From Cryptomeria japonica (Eukaryota; Streptophyta; Pinopsida; Cupressales; Cupressaceae): a DNA stretch of 64,000 nt. How positions within the stretch are numbered: position 1 is the stretch's first letter; each line of letters opens with the position of its first letter. Under the pieces are notes generated by a model. It ran no database searches. It was given only the letters and a program-made list of their open reading frames with translations, and was not told the DNA's origin. Where the stretch lies: assembly GCF_030272615.1 (NCBI RefSeq), contig NC_081412.1, positions 343,845,870-343,909,869 on the forward strand, given 5' to 3'. Positions 47,641 through 58,175 of this stretch are shown one piece after another. The position numbers were made by a program, and so were the translations under genes.

Positions 47641-48660
47641 GTATATATCCGGTATGTTTTCCTCATTTAGCATTGTTCTTGCCATTTGTTTGACTTTCCC
47701 ATTTTTCCTTTCTACAACACAATTTTATTGTGGTGTTGTTGGAGCTGAATATTGCCTTTCCTATTCCATGTCACTCAGAGTAATCTTCAAACTCATTTGA
47801 TGTGAACTCTCCACCCCAGTTTGATCTTAGACATTTTAGCTTGTATCCACTTTCCCTCTCAGCCATCTTTCATAAAATCTTGAATCTTTCAAAGGCTTGA
47901 GGTTTGTCCTGTAGGAAAGTGACCCTTGTCATTCTTGAAAAAAAATCAATGAGAAGAATGAAGTATCTTTCATCGACTAGAGCTCTTGATCTGGTCCGTC
48001 CACATAGATCAATATGCACCAGTTCAATTGGCCTTGAAGTATTATGTTCTTTAGAGTTGAAGCTCACCTTAGTCATCTTTCCTCTTACACATTTATCACA
48101 AAATGTTCTTATTGATTTGATGATGGGTGGTATATTTCTCACAGAGCCCTTTTTTCTTACTGTAACTAGATTATCAAAATTTGTGTGGCCTAATCTCCTA
48201 TGCCATAGTGAGCTCTCATCCACTTGTCCCATCATGCATTGGTTCTCAAAGCATTCCTTCAGATTGTACACATTTCCATCTATTCTTTTACCTTCTACAA
48301 TAATCTGACCGGTACTCTCTTTTCTTATCTGGCAATTGGTAGAGTCAAGAGTGAATTTGTAACCTTTATCACACATTTGACTCACACTTAGTAAATTATG
48401 CTTTAAACCTTCCACATAATATACATCACGGGCCTTCAATTTTCCATCTATATTCGAAGTCCCTTTTCCTTTTATCTTGATGGAGGAGTTGTCTCCAAAT
48501 CTTACTAAGCCTCCATTCCAATCTTCTAGCTTAATGAATTTCTTTTTTAACCGATCATGTGATTGGAACATCCACTATCTACAACCCATAGGTTCCTTCT
48601 CTCTACATGTAGGGCAACCTGCACAATCAAACTTGATTCTTCCTTATTCTTGTCTTTTTC
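47641..48660 (-). pseudogene. Copia-2 protease and integrase
   Basis: The 233-codon piece 47870-48571 is the best-preserved pre-integrase/integrase start here: GLKHNLLSVSQMCDKGY, WHRRLGHTNF, CDKCVRGKMTK, HIDLCGRTRSR. The protease motif DSGC lies just upstream near 48575. The second catalytic position again reads Asn (RSNWGGEF, codon 47819-47821). Confidence 0.85.
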
Positions 48661-48779
48661 AACCCAAACTAGTTTGTCTTCCTTCTTCTTGTCTATTGCA
48701 ATTTCATGTTCCAGTTTAGCCTTTGGTTCTTGATCTCGTATTGAATTCTTTGGCTTGGTTGTTCTGAGTTTGAAATGTT

Positions 48780-49996
48780 TTGAAATTTGTCCAAACTTCT
48801 AATAATTATAACACTTTATATTGACATTAAATGATGAATCTTTAAAATTATTGTAGGATACCGGTTGACTTCTCCTACATTCAAAACTCCTATGACCAAA
48901 TCCATTGCACTGATAACAAACAACAATTATACCTTGGAGTGCAACAAATGATTTTCTACTTTCAAAATTAATAGGGGCTTATTTATTAGTCTACAATCAA
49001 TAATTTTATGTCCAAACTTATTATACCGGTAGCAATAGCCATGAAATTTGGGTACATACAAATCTTGTTGCTTTGGACCAGTAAACCTTTGTCTCACCAA
49101 ATGTCTTCCTCTCATGTTGTTGATTCTAGTGAATCCTACACTATCCACCTTGGGCTTGCCTTTATGATTTGTATATCGGTAAGGTGTGTGAACCTTCCAG
49201 TTCTTAGCATTTCGGTTCAAAGGATGATTTCTTAAAGCCTCAACATAGGTCTTCTTACCGATACCTTTTATAAAGGTTTGCTTCTCTTTACTTTCACCTG
49301 CAGAAGTGAATTGTATTTCCTTACCAGATGCATCTTGGCTATTTGAACATTTTCCTTCTTCAAATTCTAAACCACCGGTATCTTTTGAATAATTTTGTTT
49401 TCTCAACATCTTGTCTAAAGCTTCAATGTTGCCCTCATACTTGCTCCTCATCTTCAATTCATCCTTGCTCTCTTCTAGCTCCTTTTTGAGCTTGGCAATC
49501 TCTTCTTCCATCTTCTACTGCTCCTTTTCCTTCTCTATTAAGTCAGAGGATGTAACTTCACATATCCTGTTAGCTTCTTCCAACTGGAGTTGTAAATCAG
49601 AAATTGTCTTGTTGGATTCCTCCAGAGCTTCCTCCAGCTGTTCTTGTTACTCTGGAACAACATGCTTAACTTTATTTAGTTCTCTTCTGGTTTTCTTCAA
49701 CTCCTCAAGTGCACTTATGAGCTGACCTTCTACATCCACTTCAACTTCAATGTCTTCATCTTCATCTACTTCATAAACCGGTTCATCTAGTGCCATAAAG
49801 AGATTAACTTCTCTTTCACCCTCATGGCAGTCAGCTTTTGATGCACTTTCTTCATTTGTGGCATCATATTCAAAGGTATATAGACTGTTATGCTTCTGGT
49901 AGCTTCTTCTTTATTTCCGGTAGACCTTCTTCTCTTTATTTTTACCAGAAGACCTTCTATAGCTTCTTTGCTCATCTTCATCGGTTTCACCATAGG
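48780..49996 (-). pseudogene. Copia-2 gag, C-terminal half
   Basis: 194 open codons (48927-49511) hold the coiled coil (EEEIAKLKKELEESKDELK), a basic stretch, and CYRYNKFGHKIIDC, followed by a second box near 48890-48930. The acidic stretch upstream runs to the 49996 breakpoint. The Tyr in the second Cys position is shared with copia-1. Confidence 0.8.
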
Positions 49997-51635
49997 GTCT
50001 AGTCAAGATGAGTTAGTAGCTGAAGTGATAGTCAGGTGGCATGTCATCAAAAAATGACTTATCAAACAAACCTAGGCTATGATGGATCTCTAAAAGGACT
50101 CACCAAAAGTAGTAGTTTCATCGACGTGAAGTTCATCGAAGAAATAAGAAGAGGTCCCATCAAAAATAAAAGGTATCGATGAAACTACAGAATTGATAAG
50201 ACATGAGAATAGTTCACCGAGGGAGGAAGTTTCACTGAAAGAATAATAAAAGGGAAGTATTTCTTATCGTATCACACTGCCTTATGTATTATTTGAATGT
50301 GCGTTAAAGATGAAATTTATGTATATTCATCCTAAATAAATCTTTGAATATATGTTTTAGGATAAAGCATTATTTTATATAAATGGATGTTATGTTCGTA
50401 AAACTTCTTTTCTTAACCATGGAAATACTTTGATTTAAATGAATTATCCTAAACAAGTACTTATATAAAAATCATTGACTTCCAAACTAAAAGCTAAGGT
50501 TGAATATGTTTAATTTTCAAATCAGGAAATTTGATTGGCTTATCTTGTGTGCAGGAGATAATGAGAAGATGATGGATATTTGTTGAGGAATTTTATCAAG
50601 GTGGAGAATAAAAGACACATGATTTAAGTATCATTTAGTATTTTTAAGAATTCTCATTTGTAATTAATTATTAAACCAAAGGGTGTGTCCTTTGGAATGT
50701 AACTGTCTGTAGCTTTCTCTTCTATGAATGAAAGGGTGTGTCCTTTCATATATGTCTTTTGACTCACATACTTATAGGGAGTCATTTTTGTATGTAATGG
50801 AGAGAGTCATCATAAGAACAAGATACTGTTGTAAGGATTGAATATAATTTTGTATTAGAGAAGTCTATAGGAAGAAGAAGTATCATTTTGTGCAAGCAAT
50901 CTGTAATGGAGTATCTGCAAGTGCAGCTTATGTATGCAATTATTTCCTGAAGATTAATATACAAGGTTCGTTGTTTCTTTTTCCAAATATTGTGTACACT
51001 TTTGTGTTGATGGTTATCTTTGTCCTCTTTATAAATCTGTTTATAGATTTTCTATGATGTGAATCACATGTTGTTGCATTAAGTGAAACATTGAGTTCTT
51101 ATTGTTTGTGTAACGCGTACTGAAAATTCATAGTTGATGAGAAATTGTCTCTTGAGTTGATAAGATATTTTGTCCACAAAGTGTCATATATATCCCTGGA
51201 TAGAGGCACTGGTTTGTTATTGATCTTTAAGGTTTTGATCTGTATGTATTCAAGGTCCTTGATAGAGAAATTTTCTTCCCAAATCCTATATGAACTGATC
51301 TATGCAAATTTTATTTAAGTTCTGAAAGAAAACTCATTTTCAATATACATTCACAATCATTTCTTTTCAAAGCATTTAGTTAAAGCACATAATAAAGCAT
51401 AGTTGCAGAACAATAACTTTCCAGTTGTGTAAACTTGCTAAAAGGTTTAAATCCACTATAAATAACCTCTTTTGTGCTTGAGAGGAAGAGGCATACCCAC
51501 CTAGGTTCAGTGGAGCCTAAAGTGGAGAGGGATTTGGTTTTTGACCATCCCTGTTTGTTGGCCAAGGCTGATTGGACTACTTGATGATTTGGCAAGTCTT
51601 TTGGTTTTCCAATCTATGATTTTGGGAACCAACTG
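49997..51635 (+). mobile_element. Element D LTR, first copy
   Basis: The part from about 50690 to 51635 matches 52288-53224, which ends at a PBS, so it is LTR. It stops at GGGAACCAAC, one or two bases short of the LTR end. The upstream 690 bp (with TATATAAATGG near 50377) have no second copy, and the true LTR start is not resolved. Confidence 0.65.
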
Positions 51636-51636
51636 A

Positions 51637-52272
51637 ATACATATCACAACACCGGATATACAAGGAAAACCCAATGTGGGAAAAATCTCGATGAGAAATG
51701 CTGCTAGAGTCTACTACTCCAATCCAGCCTCACAATGAAATACATTATTAAAAATATTTAGGGCACCAACCCAAGGAGAACTAACCCAAGGAGGACCAAT
51801 TCCTAATTTTATGGGCACCAACCCCTATACCGACCACCAACTTAGTGATATACAATGAAAATAAACTTATTACAATGAATGCACCTTGTTACAAATGAGT
51901 TTTGTAACACTTATTTAACTTCTCTCCATTGGTTACAACTCTTCTCTGTTTCACCAGTTCTTTCACTACTAGTTATCAATTTTCTCTCCCTGATCTCTTA
52001 CTAGTCAATCTTTGCCTTTGCTCACTTCCTCTAATACTCACCCTGCACTCTATCACTCTTGGATGTCATCCTACCAGTTCACCTCAGCTCTGTTATCTAC
52101 CGGTTAAACCTTTGTTAAAACTCCTTACCATTTACACCTTTTTAACTTGTTCTCCTTCAAATAATTAGTTATAATACTCTTCTTAGTATAATCTGCACTC
52201 TGTTAGCTCAAGCACTCTCTCTAATCACAATTATCATCATGTTTTTGATCTTTGATCTACATATTTAATTAT
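51637..52272 (-). mobile_element. Copia LTR fragment between two element D LTR copies
   Basis: Matches copia-1 LTR positions of about 42415-43060, from ACCGGATATACAAGGAAAACC to TTAATTATC. Both ends of the LTR are missing. Confidence 0.8.
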
Positions 52273-52287
52273 CTTTGATCATGTTTT

Positions 52288-53224
52288 GTAACTCTCTATA
52301 GCTTTCTCTTTTGTGAATGAAAGGGTGTGTGCTTTCATATATGTCTTTTGATTCACATACTTATGGGGAGTCATTTTGGTATATAATGGAGAGTGTCATC
52401 ATAAGAACAAGATAATGTTGTAAGGATTGAATATCATTTTGTATTAGAGAAGTCTATAGGAAGAAGAAGTATCATTTTGTGCAAGCAATTTGTAATGGAG
52501 TATCTGCAAGTGCAGCTTATGTATACAATTATTTCCTGAAGATTAATATACAAGGTTCGTTGTTTATTTTTCCAAATATTGTGTACACTTTTTTGTTGAT
52601 GGTTATCTTTGTCCTCTTGATAAATATGTTTATAGATTTTCTATGATGTGAATCACATGCTGTTGCATTAAGTGAAAGATTGAGTTCTTATTGTTTGTGT
52701 AACGTGTACTGAACCTTCATAATTGATGAGAAATTTTCTCTTGAGTTGCTAAGATATTTTGTCCACAAAGTGTCATATATATCCCTAGATAGAGGCACTG
52801 GTATGTTATTGATCTTTTAAGGTTTTGATCTGTATGTATTCAAGGTCCTTGATAGAGAAATGTTCTTCCCAAATCCTATATGAATTGATCTATGTAGATT
52901 TTATTTAAGTCTTGAAAGCAATCTCATTTTCAAAATACATTCACAATAATTTATTTTCAAAGCATTCAGTTAGAGAACATAATAAAGCATAGTTGCAGAA
53001 CAATAATTTGCCAATTGTGTAAACTTGCTAAAAGGTTTAAATCCACTATAAATAACCTCTTTTGTGCTTGAGAGGAAGAGGCATAACCACCTAGGTTCAA
53101 TGGAGCCTAAAGTGTAGAGGGATTTGGTCTTTGACCATCCCTATTTGTTGGCCAAGGCTGATTGGACTACTTGAGGATTTGGCATGTCTTTTCCTTTTCT
53201 AATGTGTGGTTTTGGGAACCAACA
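52288..53224 (+). mobile_element. Element D LTR, second copy (3' ~940 bp)
   Basis: Ends GGGAACCAACA at 53224, directly before the element D PBS. It lacks the first part of the LTR. By eye it is about 5-7% diverged from 50690-51635. Confidence 0.75.
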
Positions 53225-53227
53225 ACT

Positions 53228-53245
53228 TGGTGACTCTCCTGGGGA
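53228..53245 (+). other. Primer binding site of element D
   Basis: TGGTGACTCTCCTGGGGA, three bases after the LTR end. Further PBS-like copies follow at 53377-53394 (TGGTGACTTTGCTGGGGA), 53434-53455 (weaker), and 53494-53505, just before gag. Confidence 0.8.
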
Positions 53246-53516
53246 GGGATTATTAAGATTCTTCTAGGGAGTTAAATTGAAGATATTGGTAAAATATAAT
53301 CTAGAATCTCTGGTGATAGATCATTGAATTAGTAACCAATCGAGAGTTCCCCATCCGAGTTCCACAATCAACAGATTGGTGACTTTGCTGGGGAATTGTG
53401 ATAAGAAGTATTCAAAATTTCTGGTGGTTTCACTTTAGACTCTGCTGGAGGAGGGAGCCCGAAAGATTAATGAAAGTATAATTCCCCTTAGGAGGTGGCG
53501 ATTCTACTTTTATTTT

Positions 53517-55345
53517 ATGAGTAATAATTGGTATGTTGATAAAGTAAGAGAAACCCCTAGGAATTTGTCAATAAGATTTATGCATGGGAGGAGGTCTCCG
53601 CACAAGGGACAAGAAGATTTTGTTAAGTTGAGTCCCAAGAAAAGGAACAAAGAGAAGAAATCAAACATGGTGTTTGAAGGTTACAAGAGATTTCCTAGTA
53701 GAGAGGAAGGTTCCTCGTCTGGTAATAAATTTGAAAATCTGGAGGAAAATCCTTTTTATAGCTTAAATGTAAAAAACAATAAAGGTGGTCATGATGAGAT
53801 CCTAGCTGCTGAAGAATAGGAAAAGAGGCATTGGGATGAAATCATACTTAAAATGGCTGATTTAAATGGAGATGAATCCAAGATGGAAAAATCTCTTAGG
53901 AGACAACCGGATTGGATGTTGCAAAAACTAGGAATAAAAAGAGATACAATTTAGAGCCCTAGGTCAGAAGAAATAGAAGACAAAGTAAAGGTGAAGGCAA
54001 TAGGCCAGCAACTCCTAAATATAGTCCCCCTCATATGAGAAGAATAGAGAAGCCTTTTGTAACTTATGATAACCCATTATTAAATGGAACTAGAAGATGG
54101 AGGGATGTGCATAGGGATCAAAGTGAAGAAAGGTAGGAGGATGGAAGAAGGAACAAAAATGGGGGAAATGATGGGAACTAGAATAACACAAATAGGGGTA
54201 ACCATATAGGAAGTAATGGGTATGGCAACAATCAAAATAACATATATAATAGAGGTAACAATGGCAAGTATGTAAATGGCAATGGTGGAGATACGAACAA
54301 CAATAATGACAATGGAGGTAATAATGGAAACAATGGCAATGATAATGGTGGTGGAAACAATGGGAACAATGGTAATTATGGCAAAAATGGTGGATTTAAT
54401 AGAGTAAGTATGAACAATCAAAGCAACCATCATGTTGGCAGATGGCCTATGATCATTGAAAGATACAGACAGTTGTATTTCACTGGCATTGTTGGTTATC
54501 CAAATTAGATCACTAATGATTTAAGATCAGCAATCCCCAAATTCTCAGGAAATGGAAGTAATTTAGGAGAACAACATGTAGTTAATGTAACTAATATCAT
54601 TGAACAATTTGAGGTTCCTCACGAGGATGTATTCATGAAATTATTTGTTCAATCTTTGACAGAAGATGCAGGAAAATGGTATAGAAGCCTTCTTGATAGA
54701 TGTATCTGCAGCTATCAGGAATTTGTAACACTGTTCTTGGAAGAATTTGGAGATCACAATGATCCTTCATTTGCATCCCAATGAATTAACAAGTATAAAG
54801 AAGAATCAAAATGAATCAGTTGCTGAATTTAATAAAAGATTTAATAAATTATTAAATAGAATACCTAGAGATGTCAAACCTGTTGATTCATTTCTGATTA
54901 ACATTTATTTGAGTGCTTTTGACAACAAAACTAATTATGAGATTTTGTCTCATAGACCTGATACTTTACAACAATCATTCAAGACAACTGCTACTATTGA
55001 GAATAATAGGAAGGTTGTTTGGAAGGTTGCTAAAAGAGATGATCCAAAGTTGTACAATTCTAGGGTTCCCAAGAAAGATGATTTTACTTAGATCATGGAC
55101 ATTCTTAAGGACCTCAAGGGTAAGCAAAATCCTAATGAAAGGCCACCATAACGAAACAATAAGAAAATAAATTACAATAGGCCGAGGTTGCATGACATGC
55201 CATATAACACAAATTGGAAGCATGGAAAACCAGTCAAGCCTAATAGAAACAAAGAGACTCCTGATCCATTAAAGCAAGGCACAAGATTGTAAATGAGTAT
55301 CCATGGTGTGATGTATGTAATCTGCCTCATGTTGTAGAATAGTGT
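53517..55345 (+). pseudogene. Element D gag (broken)
   Basis: ATG at 53517 opens 100 codons of a basic N-terminal part (KRNKEKKSN). After a frame change, an Asn/Gly-rich stretch follows (54145-54420), and then the gag core: GIVGYPN, KLFVQSLTEDAGKWY, the piece 54747-55091 (NESVAEFNKRFNKLLNRIP), and a knuckle C-x2-C-x3-H-x4-C at 55307-55345 with a stop inside. The core is the closest relative of element A's gag. Confidence 0.8.
54145..54420 (+). other. Asn/Gly-rich low-complexity segment in element D gag
   Basis: About 90 codons dominated by AAT/AAC and GGN, in frame with the gag core that follows (NNGNYGKNGGFN, then HHVGRWPM). It is absent from the gags of A, B and C. Confidence 0.75.
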
Positions 55346-56520
55346 ATGATTGACCAGGGCTTGATAGAAGAGGAAGATAAAAATGAGGATTATGAACCAA
55401 CTGTGAATGCCCTTTCGTCTGATCCATATTGGGGAAGAGATGACGATTTATCTGAAAAAGAAGAATATTCTGATGTGCATCAAAGAAGAAATAATTTGCA
55501 GTATAGCATACAACAACTTTTCTCTAATGATGATGAAGATATCCCTGCCTTGAGAAAATTGTTTCAGGAGGAAGCAGTTCCTTCTTTGAGAAATTTGACT
55601 GAAGAAGAGAAGAAATCTTTCACTATTACAACTATAGAACAAGTGAAAAGCAATTACCAGCCGAGAAATAGGAATGTCAACAATGAGCAAGGTAACCCAA
55701 CAGGTATTTTGCTAGGGTCACAAAATCAAATGTGACAAATAACGACATAGCCAAGGGCAAGGATACAAGTGCCAAGAAAGAGAAGGAACCAAAATAGATT
55801 AAACAAATGGAAAGGCCAAAGCTCATTAAGCCAATGGAGAAGAAATAAGCAAGTAAGCCCAATTCAAATTGTAACTCATTCTTGTCCCAAGCACTATCCC
55901 AAGAGAAGATATCTATGCCTTTGTTGAAGTAATGAAATTTCTTGATTACAAGAAGGAGACTTTAAAAATTATATCTAATGTTGGATAAGTGAGTAGGGAA
56001 GATCCTAAATCAAAAGAAGATCCTCTTGTGTTGTATCTTGGCACATTTGTTACCAAAAATCTCCCATAGGTAGATCCTTTCTATCTAACACTGTTGATAA
56101 ATGAAAAAATGCTAAAAAATTGCATGATAGACTTAGGAGCGGCAGTAGGTATCATGCCAGAAGATGTCATGAAAGAGTTGTGAATGCACGTTGATACACC
56201 TTATGGTAAGTGATATTCCATGGACAATAGGTCAGTTCCTATAGTAGGAATCATGAAGGACGTTGAGTTCAGATTCCCAGCTTGCCCAGACACTACATAC
56301 AAAACAAATATCATAGTTGTACAAGTGCCTGTGAACTATGGGATGTTGTTGTCCAGAGAGTGGTCTAACTTGGTGGGTGGACATGTTCAACTTGACTTGT
56401 CATATGTCACTATTCTAGTAAAAGGGACAATGGTGAGGATAAAAAGAGAACCAAGAGCTCCATATCTCATAGAAGAGGTTGATCCTGATGAAGTGACTTG
56501 CTTTTTCCATTCTGATATGG
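55346..56520 (+). pseudogene. Element D linker and protease (broken)
   Basis: An acidic linker (55346-55735, 129 open codons, rich in Glu and Asp) leads to the protease. The active site near 56130 reads CMIDLGAAVGIMP, so the DSG Ser is Leu. The C-terminal block at 56220-56520 has VNYGMLLSREW. Confidence 0.75.
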
Positions 56521-56579
56521 ACAACTTTCAAGTAAGTATTTCTAACCCTATAAAAATAAATAAAGTTATAGAAATAGTT

Positions 56580-56990
56580 AAACAAAATGAACATTTAAAT
56601 TGGAAAGTATATTTTGATGGTGCCTGCAATAAGGATGGAAATGGAGCAGGAGTTGTGTTTATTTAACCTAATGGAAAAAAATTTAAATACTCTTTCTTGT
56701 TAACTTTTGAGTGTACTAATAATACTGCTGAATATGAAGCCCTCTTATTAGGACTTAAATTAGCAAATAAACATGGCATTAAGTTACTAATAGTTTATGG
56801 TGATTCAGAATTAGTCATTTCACAAGTTAGAGGCAAATTTGCTGCAAGAAATGAAAAACTAAGAAGCTACAGGAATGAAGTTTGGGATTACATTGAACTA
56901 TTCGACGCTTTCTCCATCAATTGGACTGAAAGATCAAATAATATTTGGGTAGACTTCATGGCTAACTTGGCTATCAAGCATAATGATATC
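56580..56990 (+). pseudogene. Element D additional RNase H, upstream of RT
   Basis: VYFDGACNKDGNGAGVVFI, then a TAA, then a long open frame with NNTAEYEALLLGLKLA, VYGDSELVISQVRG and VDFMANLA. The Asp/Glu/Asp pattern is that of type I RNase H. It is joined by a continuous frame (56697-57635) to the RT N-terminus, so PR, extra RNase H and RT were one polyprotein. Confidence 0.88.
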
Positions 56991-57239
56991 CCTTTAGATG
57001 ATATTACCCAAGTAGAAACCAAGACCAGACCATCAGTTCCTGACAATGTAAAAAGTTGGCAAGTATTTGATGATGATAGGGATTTGCTAAAGTTTTTATT
57101 TTGTGAGGATCAGTATGAGCACCAACAAATTGATTGGAATGGACTTGTAGAAGACAAGGATGGCACAGAAACAATACTTGGGCAAGAGGTGTTGCAGCTA
57201 AAGACAAATAAAATCCCGAAGGGATTGGTAGAGCTGGAA

Positions 57240-58175
57240 AGAATGTTTGATGATAAAAACATGACTAGTTTTAGACCTAGTTCAGGAGGGTGTGAAGGTG
57301 TTGAAAAAATAAACTTGGGAAGTGAGAGCAATCCAATTGAATTGTATATTGGAAAAAGGCTCACACCAAAGATCAGGAGAGTATTGATTAATCTGCTGAG
57401 AAAATATAGACATGTCTTTGCTTGGTCATATGATGACCTCAAAGCATACCAAGAAGACCTTTTTCAGCATGAGGTGCCATTAAAACCGGATGCTAAACCC
57501 TTGAGGCAAAAACAAAGGCCTATAAATGCTACCTTGGCTCCTAAGATGAAGGAGGAGTTAATGAAAATGAGAAATACAGGGATTATTGAGCCTATAAGGC
57601 ACTCAACATGGGTGTCAAACTTAGTACCAGTATGAAAGAAAAATGGCGATATTAGGTTATGTGTAGATTTCAGAAATCTAAATGTTTCATCTTTGAAGGA
57701 TAACTATGCTTTGCCTAACATGGAAGGTCTTTTGTAGAAGGTTATCAGAAATGAATTGTTGTCTATGATGGATGGGTTTTTAAGGTATAACCAAGTTAAG
57801 GTCAAGGAGTCAGATAAATACAAGACAACCTTTACTACACCATGGGGCACTTATGTGTATGCAAGGATGCCTTTTGGGTTAAGAAATGCAAGAGCTACAT
57901 TCCAGAGGACTATGGATGTAGCCTTTGAAGGGTTAATTGATCATATTTTAGCAGCGTACCAAGATGATATGACTGCTTATTCTAAAAATGCAGAAGATCA
58001 TTGTAATGACTTAGAATTTTTTTTTATTAGAGCATTAGAATATGGCATATCTTTAATCCTAAAAAAATTCATTTTGAGGTTACTGAAGGAAAGTTGTTAG
58101 CTCATATTGTTTCAAAAGATGGTGTGAGAATTGATCCAGAAAGGATTGGTGCTATTGATAAAATTCAAATCCCAA
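57240..58175 (+). pseudogene. Element D reverse transcriptase, 3'-truncated
   Basis: HVFAWSYDDLKAY and the VPLKPDAKPLRQKQRP block end the long frame at 57635. Then come NGDIRLCVDFRNLN, the piece 57756-58100 with TPWGTYVYARMPFGL and the catalytic box AAYQDDMTAYS (Gln before the Asp pair), and, after a frameshift near 58085, LLAHIVSKDGVRIDPERIG. It stops being recognisable at about 58175. Confidence 0.88.

Larger units (their letters stand above)
45952..49996 (-). mobile_element. Copia-2: Ty1/copia fragment truncated at both ends
   Basis: Begins at the same X/copia breakpoint as copia-1 and runs from RNase H to mid gag, ending at 49996 just past the coding position of the first zinc knuckle. 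The PBS and both LTRs are absent. It has an ~87-bp deletion near 46468 relative to copia-1 and keeps ~20 bp near 49295 that copia-1 lost. Confidence 0.85.
53225..58175 (+). mobile_element. Element D internal region: Tat-like gypsy, 3'-truncated
   Basis: Plus-strand PBS, gag, knuckle, protease, extra RNase H and RT in order. The RT ends in the connection after GAIDKIQIPK, and no RNase H, integrase or 3' LTR follows. The frame then runs into a Ser/Pro-rich ORF. Stops are fewer than in element A but the copy is not intact. Confidence 0.85.

Noticed and set aside
54080-54433. 117-codon Ile/Val-rich minus-strand ORF that looks like a membrane protein
   Set aside because: It is the antisense shadow of the Asn/Gly-rich gag segment (ATT and ACC opposite AAT and GGT).
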